From DASWJZ01 sp963814905 (lineage in GTDB: Bacteria > Pseudomonadota > Alphaproteobacteria > Rhizobiales > Afifellaceae), in assembly GCA_963814905.1 (NCBI GenBank), contig CAWFEM010000011.1, forward strand, positions 186,001 to 250,000: DNA of 64,000 bases. Reading direction: 5' to 3'. Below the pieces are notes generated by a model that made no database searches, had not been told where the DNA came from, and saw only the letters and a program-made list of their open reading frames with translations. Positions 19,329 through 28,389 of the stretch are shown piece after piece (position 1 is the stretch's first letter; each line of letters starts with the position of its first letter). Position numbers and translations under genes: made by a program.

Positions 19329-19876
19329 AGCTGCCCGCCGCATCGATCGTCCTTCTCCTTCTCCTGGCCGCGTGCAGCGGAGAGATGCCCGTGTCCGTTC
19401 CGCCGCCGGTGACGATGAGCGAGGAGGCCGTCGGTCACTATTGTCAGATGAACGTGCTGGAGCATGCCGGCCCGAAGGCGCAGGTGCATCTCGTTGGCGT
19501 GGCGGAGCCGCTCTGGTTCACGCAGATTCGCGATGCTTTCGTGTTCGATCGGCTCCCCGAGGAGACCGCCGAGGTCGCGGTCATCTACGTGAACGACATG
19601 GGCACCGCGAAGAGCTGGGAGGACCCTGGCATCGACAACTGGATCGCCGCCGACAAGGCGCTTTACGTGATCGGCAGCACGGAGCGCGGCGGCATGGGGG
19701 CGCCCGAGTTCGTGCCCTTCTCCGAGAAAGCCCCCGCGGAGCGGTTCGCCTCGGAGAACGGCGGCACGGTCGTCGCCTATGCGCAGATCAGCGACGACAT
19801 GGTGCTGGCGCCTGTCGAGGTGGATCCCGAGGTGACCGGTAGCGACGCCTCGCATGGACCGGAGATAGGCGGATGA
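19325..19876 (+). CDS. nosL: NosL, copper-binding lipoprotein
   Basis: NosL delivers Cu(I) to apo-NosZ. The 183-residue precursor has a lipoprotein signal with lipobox LAAC at about residue 18. Copper-ligand features are CQMNVLEHAGPKAQ (Cys/Met) and methionine-rich positions downstream. It overlaps nosY by 4 bases and nosX by 4 bases, within the single nosRZDFYLX transcript. Confidence 0.94.
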   Translation: MKLPAASIVLLLLLAACSGEMPVSVPPPVTMSEEAVGHYCQMNVLEHAGPKAQVHLVGVAEPLWFTQIRDAFVFDRLPEETAEVAVIYVNDMGTAKSWEDPGIDNWIAADKALYVIGSTERGGMGAPEFVPFSEKAPAERFASENGGTVVAYAQISDDMVLAPVEVDPEVTGSDASHGPEIGG

Positions 19877-20811
19877 CGGCAGCGACGCGCAGGCGCTTTC
19901 TACTGATCGCCGCCGGGACAGCGTTCGCCGGCGCGACGTGGGGCTGGCCGGGCGAGGCGAAGAGCCGCGTGACGTGGCGTGGCATGTCGCTCGGAGCGCG
20001 TGCGCAGATCCTGATCGATCACGCCGACCGCGACGCCGCGGAAGAATGCCTCGAAGCCTGCCGGCGAGAGATCGACCGTCTGGAATCGGAGTTCAGCCTC
20101 TTCCGCTCCGACAGCGCGATCGCGCGCCTGAATGCCAGCGGCCGGATCGACGCCCCCTCCGGCGACCTCCTCCAAATCCTATCGATCGCTGCCTCGGTCA
20201 ACGCCGCGAGCGGTGGCTTCTTCGACCCCACGGTGCAGCCGCTATGGGAGGCCTATGCGCGCTTCTACACGGAGGCTTCTCCGCGCGCCGCGTCGACATT
20301 GCGCCTTGAGGAGGCGCTGGGGCGCATCGGGCTCCGTCACATCCATTTCGATGCCGGCAGGATCGCATTTGCGCGGCAAGGCATGGCGCTCACGTTGAAC
20401 GGCATCGCGCAAGGTTACATCACCGATCGGCTCGCCGAGCTCTTCCACGCGCGGGGCTTCGATCATGTCCTTGTCGACATGGGCGAGATTCGTGCCGTCG
20501 GCGCGCAGCAGGACGGTCGGGCGTGGCCCGTGACGATCGCGGGAGCGAATCGCGTGGTCGGTTTGAAAGACCGCGCGCTCGCCACGTCTGCAACGCTCGG
20601 CACCGCCTTCGACCACGCCGGCAGCGTCGGCCATATCCTCGACCCGCGAAGCGGACGTCCGGCAATGGGACGCCGTCAGGTGACCGTGGCCGCACCGACA
20701 GCGACGCTCGCCGACGCGCTTTCCACCGCGCTCTGTGCCGCGCCCGAGCACGCTGCCGCCGACATTCTCGCCGCCTTTCCCGAAGCACGCCTCGTTCACG
20801 CGATCGCCTGA
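19873..20811 (+). CDS. nosX: NosX, ApbE-type FMN transferase
   Basis: NosX belongs to the ApbE family, which attaches FMN covalently to Thr or Ser. Its target here is expected to be the SGATVT site of NosR. The 312-residue protein has a Tat-like signal (TRRRFLLIAAG) and the ApbE motifs LNGIAQGYITDRLAE, DMGEIRAVG and SATLGTAF. The last is an unusual version of the family's more common SGxY. Linkage with nosR in one operon supports this role. Confidence 0.93.
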   Translation: MTAATRRRFLLIAAGTAFAGATWGWPGEAKSRVTWRGMSLGARAQILIDHADRDAAEECLEACRREIDRLESEFSLFRSDSAIARLNASGRIDAPSGDLLQILSIAASVNAASGGFFDPTVQPLWEAYARFYTEASPRAASTLRLEEALGRIGLRHIHFDAGRIAFARQGMALTLNGIAQGYITDRLAELFHARGFDHVLVDMGEIRAVGAQQDGRAWPVTIAGANRVVGLKDRALATSATLGTAFDHAGSVGHILDPRSGRPAMGRRQVTVAAPTATLADALSTALCAAPEHAAADILAAFPEARLVHAIA

Positions 20812-20851
20812 TGGTCGCCGCCTTGTCACTTCGAGATCAAAGGATATCCCG

Positions 20852-21298
20852 ATGCGCCTTTCCTACCTGCTTGCCTCCACGCTCCTTCTTTCCACCGGTG
20901 CGGCGAATGCCGCTGATCTCGCAGCCGGCGAGAAGGTCTTCACCAAGTGCCGTGTCTGCCACCAGATCGGCGAAGGGGCGCAAAACAAGGTCGGGCCGGA
21001 GCTGAACGGCGTGGTCGGGCGCCCTTGGGGCTCGGTCGAAGGCTTCAAATATTCGTCGGGGCGCGATGGCACACTGATGGCGATCCAGGAGGCGGAGCCG
21101 CATATCTGGGACCCGGCGACCCTCCGCGCCTATCTGCACAATCCGAAGGACGTCGTCCCGAAGAGCAAAATGGCCTTCGCCGGTCTCAAGAACGACGCCG
21201 ACCTCGAGAACATCATTTACTACCTCGCACAGTTCGACGCGGACGGAGCGAAGGTCGATCCCGATGCGGTGCTCGCCGCCTTTCCGCCGGCGAACTGA
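20852..21298 (+). CDS. Cytochrome c2-like class I cytochrome c
   Basis: A 148-residue exported monoheme cytochrome with a signal peptide ending AANAAD, heme motif CRVCH at residues about 33-37 and the axial methionine in KSKMAFAGL. It lies 40 bases after nosX and is oriented with the nos operon. This makes it a plausible periplasmic electron donor to NosZ. ATG 20852 was chosen because the longer frame upstream overlaps nosX and adds no signal sequence. Confidence 0.9.
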   Translation: MRLSYLLASTLLLSTGAANAADLAAGEKVFTKCRVCHQIGEGAQNKVGPELNGVVGRPWGSVEGFKYSSGRDGTLMAIQEAEPHIWDPATLRAYLHNPKDVVPKSKMAFAGLKNDADLENIIYYLAQFDADGAKVDPDAVLAAFPPAN

Positions 21299-21352
21299 TC
21301 GCGGCGTCGCCGGTCGCCATGCGCCGTCTCAGGCCGGCTCGGGCGGAGCGCG

Positions 21353-22627
21353 ATGAGCAATACGCCCGGCAGCGTCGGACCGCCGCCCGCGCGTGAGCGG
21401 GACGACAGATCCGTCCCGCGGAGCCGCGTTCGCGCCGGCGACAGCTCGATCGACAGGCGCGGCCGTTCGCGCGCGGCGCCTGCGTTCCTGAGCTACGGCT
21501 TTCGTCCGTTCTTTCTCGGCGCCTCGGTCTACGCAGCCGCCGCGGTCCCGTTCTGGCTCTGGATGTACTCGAGCGGCGCCGGTCCATCCGGCCCGTTCAC
21601 CGGCGTGGACTGGCATGCGCACGAGATGATCTTCGGCTATCTGGGCGCGGTGATGGCCGGCTTTGTCCTGACCGCCGTACCCAACTGGACAGGGCGTCTT
21701 CCACTTTCAGGCGCGCCTTTGGCAGCGCTCTTTGCCCTGTGGGTGGCGGGCCGCGTCGCGTGCTCGGTGGCAGGTCCCCCGTCCGTCGCGCTTGTTGTCG
21801 ATCTCGCGTTCCCGGTCGTGCTCTTTGGCGCCGTCTGGCGCGAAGTATACGCCGGGAAAAACTGGCGGAACATCCCCGTCGCACTGCTGCTGACGTTGTT
21901 TGCGGGCGGAAACCTGCTCCATCATCTAGGAGGCTTTTGGCCCGGCCTCTCGGGGGTCGCGATCCGGCTGGCGCTTGGCGCGGCGGCGCTTCTGCTCGCC
22001 CTCATCGGGGGGCGGATCACGCCGAGTTTCACACGCAACTGGTTGGCAAAGCGCGGCGAAAAACGTCTGCCCGCCAGCATCGATCACGTTGATCGAATCG
22101 CGCTCGCGTCCGTCGTCGCCGGAGTCCTGGCGTGGAACATCGAACCGGACCGCTTAATCAGCGGCGCGTTGCTCGCGCTTGCGGGGATGCTGCTGGGCGC
22201 GCGGCTCGCGCGCTGGCGCTCTTTGAGCACGTGGCGGGAGCCCATCGTTTTCATCCTGCACGTGGGTTATGCGTGGCTCGCTGTTGCTTTCGTCCTGCTC
22301 GGTACGGCGATCCTTGCGCCCGGCATCGTTCCGCAAAGCGCTGCGGTTCACGCCCTGACGGCGGGTGCGATCGCCACGATGACGCTCGCCGTCATGACGC
22401 GCGCGACGCTGGGCCACACCGGCCGCCCGATTGAGACGGACGTGGCGACCCTTGCGATTTATCTTTTGGTGACAGGCGGGGCGCTTCTGCGCGTCGCCGC
22501 TCCATTCTTCCCCGCTCATTTCCTTGCGCTGTTGATCGCGGGCGGCACCGCCTGGAGCTTGGCCTTCGCTCTTTTCGTTTTCCGCTATGGGCCGGTCCTT
22601 CTCATGACTCGGACCGGTCGCCAATAG
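21353..22627 (+). CDS. nnrS: NnrS family heme-copper membrane protein
   Basis: NnrS is a polytopic membrane protein that binds heme and copper and lessens NO stress. The 424-residue protein has about twelve hydrophobic segments. Family motifs are LSYGFRPFFLGAS near residue 47, DWHAHEMIFGY with the conserved histidines, GGRITPSFTRNWL and TRATLGHTGRP. The first 45 residues are polar and poorly conserved, so the real start may be internal. It closes the nos block and is probably part of the same DNR regulon. Confidence 0.93.
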   Translation: MSNTPGSVGPPPARERDDRSVPRSRVRAGDSSIDRRGRSRAAPAFLSYGFRPFFLGASVYAAAAVPFWLWMYSSGAGPSGPFTGVDWHAHEMIFGYLGAVMAGFVLTAVPNWTGRLPLSGAPLAALFALWVAGRVACSVAGPPSVALVVDLAFPVVLFGAVWREVYAGKNWRNIPVALLLTLFAGGNLLHHLGGFWPGLSGVAIRLALGAAALLLALIGGRITPSFTRNWLAKRGEKRLPASIDHVDRIALASVVAGVLAWNIEPDRLISGALLALAGMLLGARLARWRSLSTWREPIVFILHVGYAWLAVAFVLLGTAILAPGIVPQSAAVHALTAGAIATMTLAVMTRATLGHTGRPIETDVATLAIYLLVTGGALLRVAAPFFPAHFLALLIAGGTAWSLAFALFVFRYGPVLLMTRTGRQ

Positions 22628-23332
22628 CTGCCTGCCCGAATGGACAGTTGAATTCCGCTGTCCTCAGACCGACCGAAATCCAAAAGGACTTTCGAATTTT
22701 GCGAAAATCCGCGCGCGCTTACCCGGCGGTCTCGAACCGAACGGTCATGATTGACCGACTTCCCCCTCCGAGATCCGGCACGCCGAGGACGTGGCCCGGG
22801 CTCGGGCCGTCCCCTCTAGGCGTCCCCACACGCTGCGCAGGCGCGCGAAGGGGGGATGGGCCTGGGTTCCGCGCTGAGCCCCTCCTTGGCTCGACCGGCC
22901 CGCTGCAAATGCCGTTCCAGCGCGCTCCGACTCGAACCGCGGGAATTGCTGGCCAGAATTGCGCTCGTAGGCGCTGACGAACTGGGCCAGCCGGTCGTCG
23001 GACAGGTCCGACAGGTCGTACGGCACGCCCTCCTTGTCGAACCAGAGGCTCGGGACCACCGCCCAGGCGCCTCCCACCTGAACCGTCCGCGTCACCTCGG
23101 TGCTGTGGGAGCCATCGGCGTTCGGGCGAGGCTGGTCGACGCCAGGGTCGAATGGATGGAGTGGAAAGCCGCCCGCGGTGAGACGCGTCCCGCCCTTCTT
23201 GGCGGCCCCGTGACCGACTGCGGTCGCGGGGCATCAATGTCGGGACGGGCATCGAGATGTAGAGGAGATGCAGTTCTGGATGCGTGCTTCGTTCGCCCCC
23301 GTTGCACCTCATCCTGTGCCTGGAACCATGGA
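22628..23332. other. Gene-poor stretch with one doubtful minus-strand frame
   Basis: No gene can be supported firmly. On the minus strand 22745-23095 (116 codons) begins with a protein-like stretch (VVPSLWFDKEGVPYDLSDLS and DRLAQFVSAYERNSGQQF) and then turns into low-complexity Arg/Ala text. It may be the truncated start of a lost gene. The rest shows only shadow frames. Confidence 0.35.
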
Positions 23333-23662
23333 TCAAGCTCGCCAGAAGGCCCGTCCACGGGCCCCAGAAAGGACGATGGACTCAAGCCTTTCGTGGTACC
23401 CCTTCCACTTCGCCCCATTTGCTAGATCAAGAATAATTCTGCGGCAGCCAGCTCGGAGAAGATCGCGGGCGAACTCGACTAATTTTCCCTCGCTGTGAAA
23501 CTCCCTGCCTGGGCCAACCTTCTTATGTTCGTTTGCTCGATTGAGGTCGCCGTGAACGATCGCGCTTCGCACTGAGTAGAGGGCACGGACCTTCTTTACC
23601 AGAGCCGGCCTGTGCGATGGATCACTTAAAATCTCGAGCACCGCACAACGAGAGTTGATCAA
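23333..23662 (-). pseudogene. Possible HEPN/Apea-like domain fragment
   Basis: The 109-codon frame contains LVKKVRALYSVRSAIVHGD. It is followed by a helical stretch ending LLRAGCRRIILDLANG. The R-S-x-I-V-H-G signature followed by a C-terminal helix resembles the last part of Apea-like HEPN domains found in some defence and stress genes. No catalytic partner region is visible, and the frame starts without a good ribosome site. I treat it as the C-terminal remnant of a larger gene; the family call is tentative. Confidence 0.4.
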
Positions 23663-23763
23663 CGTGACGTTGCGGGCCTTCTATCCGACCGGTAAGGTCG
23701 ATGGAGACTAGGGGATCCAATTTCATCTGCCAACAATAGCCTCCGTTGGAGCCAGCGCCTGTT

Positions 23764-25638
23764 ATGTCGCCCAACCGCTTGGCAATGTCTTTTCTTTTCG
23801 TCGCCTCGATACCGACGGGTGGCTCGACCGCGATCGCGCAGAACATATCCACACAGGGCGATTGCAGCCCCGTCGTCATGCACGTGAACGGCGACGTCAG
23901 TATCGTGTGCGGAGATTCAAACGCACCCAAGTTCCGCATCGCTTACTACCGCGTCGGCGGGCTAGGTCTGAACTTTCTTCTCGACGGCTTGCTCTCGCCA
24001 GAATGGGCGGAGCGCCTTGGCGGCCAACAGGCCATCGTCACCAACGCCGTCTCGGACGAAGCACGCGCCTTCCTCGACCAGTTCGCCACACCCATGCGCG
24101 GCACCACCCTTGTCGGCGACGTCTCGTTCAAGGGCGGCGATTATGTTGGTGAGTTCGCAGACTACGCTAAACAGGTCGACCCTTCGATTGAGACTCGTCC
24201 GGGTGAAGGGGGCGAGTTTCCGGTCTTGGACCCGAATATCTGGCGTGCCTATTTTGGGAATGGTCGAGAAGACAAACTGTTCATCCCGGACATTGCTGCG
24301 GCACGAACGCTGTTTCGCGGGCCTGATTGGCCGGCTGGCTTCGATGCAATCTACTGGGGACAAGGCGGGCAGACCCCTGAACTTGACGGAGACGTGCTCA
24401 CTGGAGCGCCCATGATTTGGCGCTGGATGAGCAGCGATGACCTCGACGCCTACGAACACAACTATCGAGATTACGCCAGCCGTGTTCTTAGACAAGCATT
24501 CCCCACTCCCGGGGCCGGCACGCCACTAGACATCGCAGGTAGCGAGAGCGTCGAAGATGTTCTCAGTAATTGGCGTAGCGAGGAACTTCTGAAGAACGTC
24601 GCGTCAATCCGCTATCTCGCGCGCGAAGGCTTGCCGGAGCATTTCATGCTGGTCCTTGGAAAACTCGGAGTCCATTACGGTTGGACCTTCACGTCAACAC
24701 CACGTGATTTTCAGATGCTTATCGCCGTCGTGGAGAACATATCCGACAATGCCATCGAAGTGGGCGACTTTGAGCTGCGCGAGACACACTCCATGACGTT
24801 GCGCGAACATAACGAGTCGAACGATGCGCTTGATCGCGCCGCCCCGATCAGTAAGCGACTCTATCCCTTGGGCGCATTGCGGCCCGGAGAGAAGATCGTC
24901 CTACCGGTCCGGATCGAACTGGCTCAGTCTGGCTTGCAGTCGGATGCCCAAGCTGATCTTGAGGCGGCCGCGCAGGAAGGGAGCAATCTTGCGCGTGCCG
25001 TTCATGCGCTTGGAGGAGGGTCGGTTACGGTTCAGGATTTCAATCAAACGACCATGTTCCGCAAGCCTGCTTCTGCTTTTCCCCGGCAGAGTGTTCCCGA
25101 TATCGTGGAGAGGTACGAGTATGGTCCCGCCTGGCGTATCGAAAACGTGCAAGTCGACGGACAGGAGTTTGCGTTCCGTCAGCACGATCCCAACAACTTC
25201 GTGCTGATCGCCGGGTTTGGCGTAGGAAGCTGTCCATACGCCTTCACCTATCAGCCGGATGGCCGGTTCTGGCGGAGCGAGGGACATTTCCTTGTCGATG
25301 CAAACGCGCCAGAGAAGAAGCGCACAGAGGAAAAGACGCTGGAGCGTTTCAGGGGACGCGTCGCGGTCCGCGAGATGGAACACGAGATCGCCTTCCTCGA
25401 CATGATCCGTCTAAGATTGGTGAATCGCGAGGGAGTCGCTTCCATCTTCAAACCACGGAGAGCGTCGCTCCGAGACGCCGACGGTGAAGAGTTGACCCTG
25501 AGCTACGGCGAGGAGATTGAACTCGACTTCGGCATCACTGAGCGCGACTGGCACGGGAAGAAGGCAAGCCTGATCGCATACGGCTACTACCTCCCGTTCG
25601 AGGGCTCACGCCTGTTCTCGGGGTTAGCTCCGCGCTAG
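23764..25638 (+). CDS. Large exported protein with N-terminal beta-type motif (pair A partner)
   Basis: A 624-residue protein of unknown family. It starts at ATG 23764; a TTG at 23746 is also in frame. The signal peptide ends AIAQ at about residue 26. At residues 32-51 there is a glycine/asparagine-rich strand motif, GDCSPVVMHVNGDVSIVCGD. It closely resembles the C-terminal tail (GDNSPVIQDVNGSVKINSG) of the small membrane protein encoded 1 kb away at 26636-26962. The rest is a mixed alpha/beta soluble region without membrane helices and without enzyme motifs I know. It is probably periplasmic. GC is slightly lower and codon use less biased than in the nos genes, suggesting a separate origin. 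Confidence 0.75.
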   Translation: MSPNRLAMSFLFVASIPTGGSTAIAQNISTQGDCSPVVMHVNGDVSIVCGDSNAPKFRIAYYRVGGLGLNFLLDGLLSPEWAERLGGQQAIVTNAVSDEARAFLDQFATPMRGTTLVGDVSFKGGDYVGEFADYAKQVDPSIETRPGEGGEFPVLDPNIWRAYFGNGREDKLFIPDIAAARTLFRGPDWPAGFDAIYWGQGGQTPELDGDVLTGAPMIWRWMSSDDLDAYEHNYRDYASRVLRQAFPTPGAGTPLDIAGSESVEDVLSNWRSEELLKNVASIRYLAREGLPEHFMLVLGKLGVHYGWTFTSTPRDFQMLIAVVENISDNAIEVGDFELRETHSMTLREHNESNDALDRAAPISKRLYPLGALRPGEKIVLPVRIELAQSGLQSDAQADLEAAAQEGSNLARAVHALGGGSVTVQDFNQTTMFRKPASAFPRQSVPDIVERYEYGPAWRIENVQVDGQEFAFRQHDPNNFVLIAGFGVGSCPYAFTYQPDGRFWRSEGHFLVDANAPEKKRTEEKTLERFRGRVAVREMEHEIAFLDMIRLRLVNREGVASIFKPRRASLRDADGEELTLSYGEEIELDFGITERDWHGKKASLIAYGYYLPFEGSRLFSGLAPR

Positions 25639-25688
25639 CCGCAGCACCCACGCGCTCTAAGAGGCTGTCTCGAACCTGAAGCGCGTCC

Positions 25689-26135
25689 TCACTCCTGCAC
25701 CGTTGAACTCTCGGAGCGGGCGCGGAGTGCCTCGTTCAGCGCCTGATGGCTTCTCCCTGCCGCGCCTCCCATCACCAACGCAAACACGGGCGCGAAAAGT
25801 CCGGTAATGTCTTCGACATGAGTAAAGCGGACGCGGCCGGCGTCGATCGGCTCGATCTCGAACCGACGAAAGCCCTGGAAGAACCACGGTGCCAACACGT
25901 GGCCTCGCCATGTCAGCAACCGGTCCGGCTCCGCCCGTTCGATCCTCGCGGAAACGTTCATCGCCGGTCTGTCGGGCATGGTCAGTCGCAGATCGACCTT
26001 CGCGCCCGGGGCAATGGTGCCGCTGATCGTTGAGATCTGCGGATTCCACTCGGGATAGCGGTCAAGTGCGGTGAGGACCTGCCAGACACGATTCGCCGTC
26101 GCCGGGATGTCAAAGCTTGTCTGATATTTTGGCAT
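25689..26135 (-). CDS. SRPBCC-fold (START-like) protein
   Basis: A 148-residue protein with the SRPBCC/polyketide-cyclase-like pattern. It has an N-terminal strand, the helix RVWQVLTALDRYPEWNPQIS, successive beta strands (RLLTWRGHVLAPWFFQGF) and a long C-terminal helix. Such proteins bind hydrophobic ligands in a deep cavity; the ligand here is unknown. It lies between the two pair A genes and is convergent with the first. Confidence 0.8.
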   Translation of the reverse strand: MPKYQTSFDIPATANRVWQVLTALDRYPEWNPQISTISGTIAPGAKVDLRLTMPDRPAMNVSARIERAEPDRLLTWRGHVLAPWFFQGFRRFEIEPIDAGRVRFTHVEDITGLFAPVFALVMGGAAGRSHQALNEALRARSESSTVQE

Positions 26136-26220
26136 ATCGAAAACTCCTCGGGTCCAAAGTTCACGCTTGGCGACGTGTCGCGCTTGTGCAGTCTATTGGA
26201 CTAAACTCATCATTTCAGAT

Positions 26221-26611
26221 GTGATTCCAAACCGTTGTCGAAGACGGTTTGGAGAGCTTCATGTGGATGCCGACTATCCGGCGGCAGCACAGCCGCCACC
26301 ACTTGCGTTACGGAAGTGACTTGATCGATGAGGAGTGGGCAATCATCGGCCCGTTCATGCCCAGCGGGTCACAGCCGCCACCTGCATAGCCATCGAGGTG
26401 GTCAAGAAGATCGCCGACCGGGTCGGCTTCCAGGTCTTGCCGCCGCTGGGTGGTCGAGCGCTTCTTCGCCTGGATCAACTGCAACCGAAGGTCGGCCAAG
26501 ACTTCGAAGGCTCCATCGCCTCAGCTGAGGCCTTCCTCTACGCTGCCTCCGTCATGCTGCAAACGCGCTGCTTGGCACGGCCAACATGAGTTTCGAGTCG
26601 GACTCTAAGGC
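26221..26611 (+). mobile_element. Internally deleted IS5-type transposase remnant
   Basis: The N-terminal end of an IS5-family transposase (MWMPTIRRQHSRHHLRYGSD, then DEEWAIIGPFMP) is joined directly to its C-terminal end. The C-terminal end reads GFQVLP, WVVERFFAWINCNRR in one frame and FEGSIASAEAFLYAASVML in another. The middle with the catalytic DDE residues is gone and at least one frameshift is present. It is inactive. It may explain why the two pair A genes are not adjacent. Confidence 0.75.
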
Positions 26612-26635
26612 GGCACCGCCCCTTTGAGATCACGC

Positions 26636-26962
26636 TTAGTTTCCGCCGCTATTGATCTTCACCGAGCCGTTGACGTCTTGGATCACCGGGCTGTTATCGC
26701 CGGACGTGGTGACAGACGAGCCGCCAGACGGGCCTGTGCCGTCAGGCCGGGTTTCTGTCCAAGCCCACGCGGCGATGCCGGCGAGGGCCACTGACCAAAC
26801 CAACACCATTGACATCGTTACGATACGAAAGCTCTGCTGACGGGTCATCTTGGACAGGATGCTCTTCCGCAAGGCATCGCGGAACACGAGCAGCATGACT
26901 CCGACGGCTATCCCGCCGATGCCGGCGACCTTTCCGAGCGTTTCAAGAGCCTGCAGTTCCAT
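26636..26962 (-). CDS. Small two-helix membrane protein with beta-type tail (pair A)
   Basis: A 108-residue protein with hydrophobic helices at about 10-27 and 47-68. They are joined by a basic loop (FRDALRKSILSKMTRQQSFR), which should place both ends in the periplasm. The C-terminal tail (88-106) is GDNSPVIQDVNGSVKINSG. Over residues 11-70 it aligns without gaps to the small protein at 36577-36933, with about half the positions identical. Its tail, however, resembles the motif in the exported protein at 23764-25638. Function unknown; I infer a membrane anchor or sensor that docks its cognate partner through the tail. Confidence 0.75.
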   Translation of the reverse strand: MELQALETLGKVAGIGGIAVGVMLLVFRDALRKSILSKMTRQQSFRIVTMSMVLVWSVALAGIAAWAWTETRPDGTGPSGGSSVTTSGDNSPVIQDVNGSVKINSGGN

Positions 26963-27076
26963 CGTCCAGCCTGTTTGAACACAAGGTAGGGCAACATAGC
27001 AGACAATTCGTTTGCCAAACGATTGCCTGGATGCGTGCCCGCTTGACCGACAGGATTATATTCCCATACTCGTCGA

Positions 27077-27223
27077 ATGGATTCGGTGGAGCGTGAACAC
27101 CTGAGAAGCGTGATTGCAGTCGCGCTGGCGTGCGCGCCAACGCAGATCAAGAAAGCCTTCGCGGTTCTCGAACTTCTTGGAGAAGGTTTCCTGGGCAAGT
27201 TCTTGCCGCACTGGATCAAGTAG
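27077..27223 (+). CDS. Possible 48-residue ORF
   Basis: An ATG frame of 48 codons (MDSVEREHLR start, ending LGKFLPHWIK) with a plausible amphipathic helix. There is no convincing ribosome site and I recognise no family. It sits in otherwise empty DNA between the small membrane protein gene and the cytochrome operon. It may be a remnant. Confidence 0.25.
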   Translation: MDSVEREHLRSVIAVALACAPTQIKKAFAVLELLGEGFLGKFLPHWIK

Positions 27224-27380
27224 CCGCCGCCGACAGACAAAGACCTGATCATCCCATCGACAGGCGCATCCTCGGGATCGCCCGACGCATCAGTGGGACG
27301 TCTTTGCTCCGGTGCACTGGCACATCATTCGACCGGCGTTGACACAATCAGAGAACCTTGGAAGCGCCGCGCACTGCGCT

Positions 27381-27938
27381 TCAATCGTCCTCGGCCTCCC
27401 CGCCAGCTCCGCTGCGGTGACACGCGAGACAATTGGACTTGGAAACCACCTCCGGGCGGGTGAAGGCGGCGTCCGGGACTTCGTAATGTGCCCGGCGCCA
27501 CCACGGCATCTCGGTGACGCGGAGCGGCACCTGATCTGTGGCGACCCCACGCAGGATCGCTCGGCCCTGGCCGGTGGTGTCGGCAGCGTTGGCGACCAGA
27601 TACTCGCTGATCTTCTGGGTCGTCTCCGGGTCGAGGCTTGCGTCCTCGCCGAAGTGGTCGGCAAGGTTGGCGGTGATCGCCTGCCAGGACCGCGCCGGCA
27701 GCATCACGGGCGGATATGCCATGTGGCAGGCGCCGCATTCGGTGTTGAACGCCTGCTCGCCCGAGGTCGGGGCGGGGGCTTGCGTCGAGTCGGTGGGAGC
27801 CGGCGTAGCGCCGGCCGCGGAATTGTCCGCGGGCGCAGCGGTTTGCGCGACCGCACTCGATCCGGCGTCGATCTCAACAGCGAGAGCGGCGCAGAGCGCA
27901 AGCGCGGCCGCCGAGCCGGCGATGGCGATCGTCCTCAT
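27381..27938 (-). CDS. Diheme cytochrome c (DHC type)
   Basis: A 185-residue exported cytochrome with a signal peptide ending AVAQ, a Pro/Ala/Thr-rich linker and two heme motifs (CGACH near residue 67, CLACH near 172). Between them lie HFGEDASLDPETTQKI and a PWWRRAHYEVP stretch. The whole heme domain is homologous to the C-terminal domain of the cytochrome b561 gene in the same operon. AAGGAGGA precedes ATG 27938. In Rhodobacter DHC reduces the SHP heme protein, which is encoded 28 bases upstream here. Confidence 0.9.
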   Translation of the reverse strand: MRTIAIAGSAAALALCAALAVEIDAGSSAVAQTAAPADNSAAGATPAPTDSTQAPAPTSGEQAFNTECGACHMAYPPVMLPARSWQAITANLADHFGEDASLDPETTQKISEYLVANAADTTGQGRAILRGVATDQVPLRVTEMPWWRRAHYEVPDAAFTRPEVVSKSNCLACHRSGAGGEAEDD

Positions 27939-27966
27939 CAGCGTTCCTCCTTGTTGGCGGCTTCGG

Positions 27967-28389
27967 TTAGCGGCTCGCCATGAAGGCGATGAAGTCGCCC
28001 TTCTCGGCGGCCGTGCATTCGCGACCGAGCACGGTGTTGCAGTTCCGCCGGAACCACTTCTCGACCTTGGCCGGGTCGGTGAAGCGATCGGGGTTGACCG
28101 AAACCGCCATCGGCTTGATCTCCTTGCCGACGCGGGTGCGGCCAAAATTGGTCGGATCGGTCGTGTGGCACGTGCTGCATGAGGGCGTATCGCCGCTGCC
28201 GTGACTGGCGAGAAAGAAGGCCTTCCCGCGGTCGGCCGAGAAACCGGAGAAGGGATCGCCGCTCGCCTGAGCCTCCTGCGCGTAATGATCGAGAATGGCC
28301 TGCTGCGCGGCCCCCGCCGCGAGGCACGCTGCCGCCGATCCGGCCAGAACGACGGTGGAAATGAAGAGCATTCGCTTGGTCCGGCTCAC
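27967..28389 (-). CDS. SHP-like monoheme cytochrome (DUF1924)
   Basis: A 140-residue exported cytochrome with heme motif CSTCH and the family stretch FGRTRVGKEIKPMAVSVNPDR, as in the sphaeroides heme protein (SHP). The protein from Rhodobacter binds O2 and NO when reduced. The GTG at 28389 overlaps the stop of the cytochrome b561 gene (GTGA), so translation is coupled. The gene lies between its expected electron donors, which supports the call. Confidence 0.88.
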   Translation of the reverse strand: MSRTKRMLFISTVVLAGSAAACLAAGAAQQAILDHYAQEAQASGDPFSGFSADRGKAFFLASHGSGDTPSCSTCHTTDPTNFGRTRVGKEIKPMAVSVNPDRFTDPAKVEKWFRRNCNTVLGRECTAAEKGDFIAFMASR

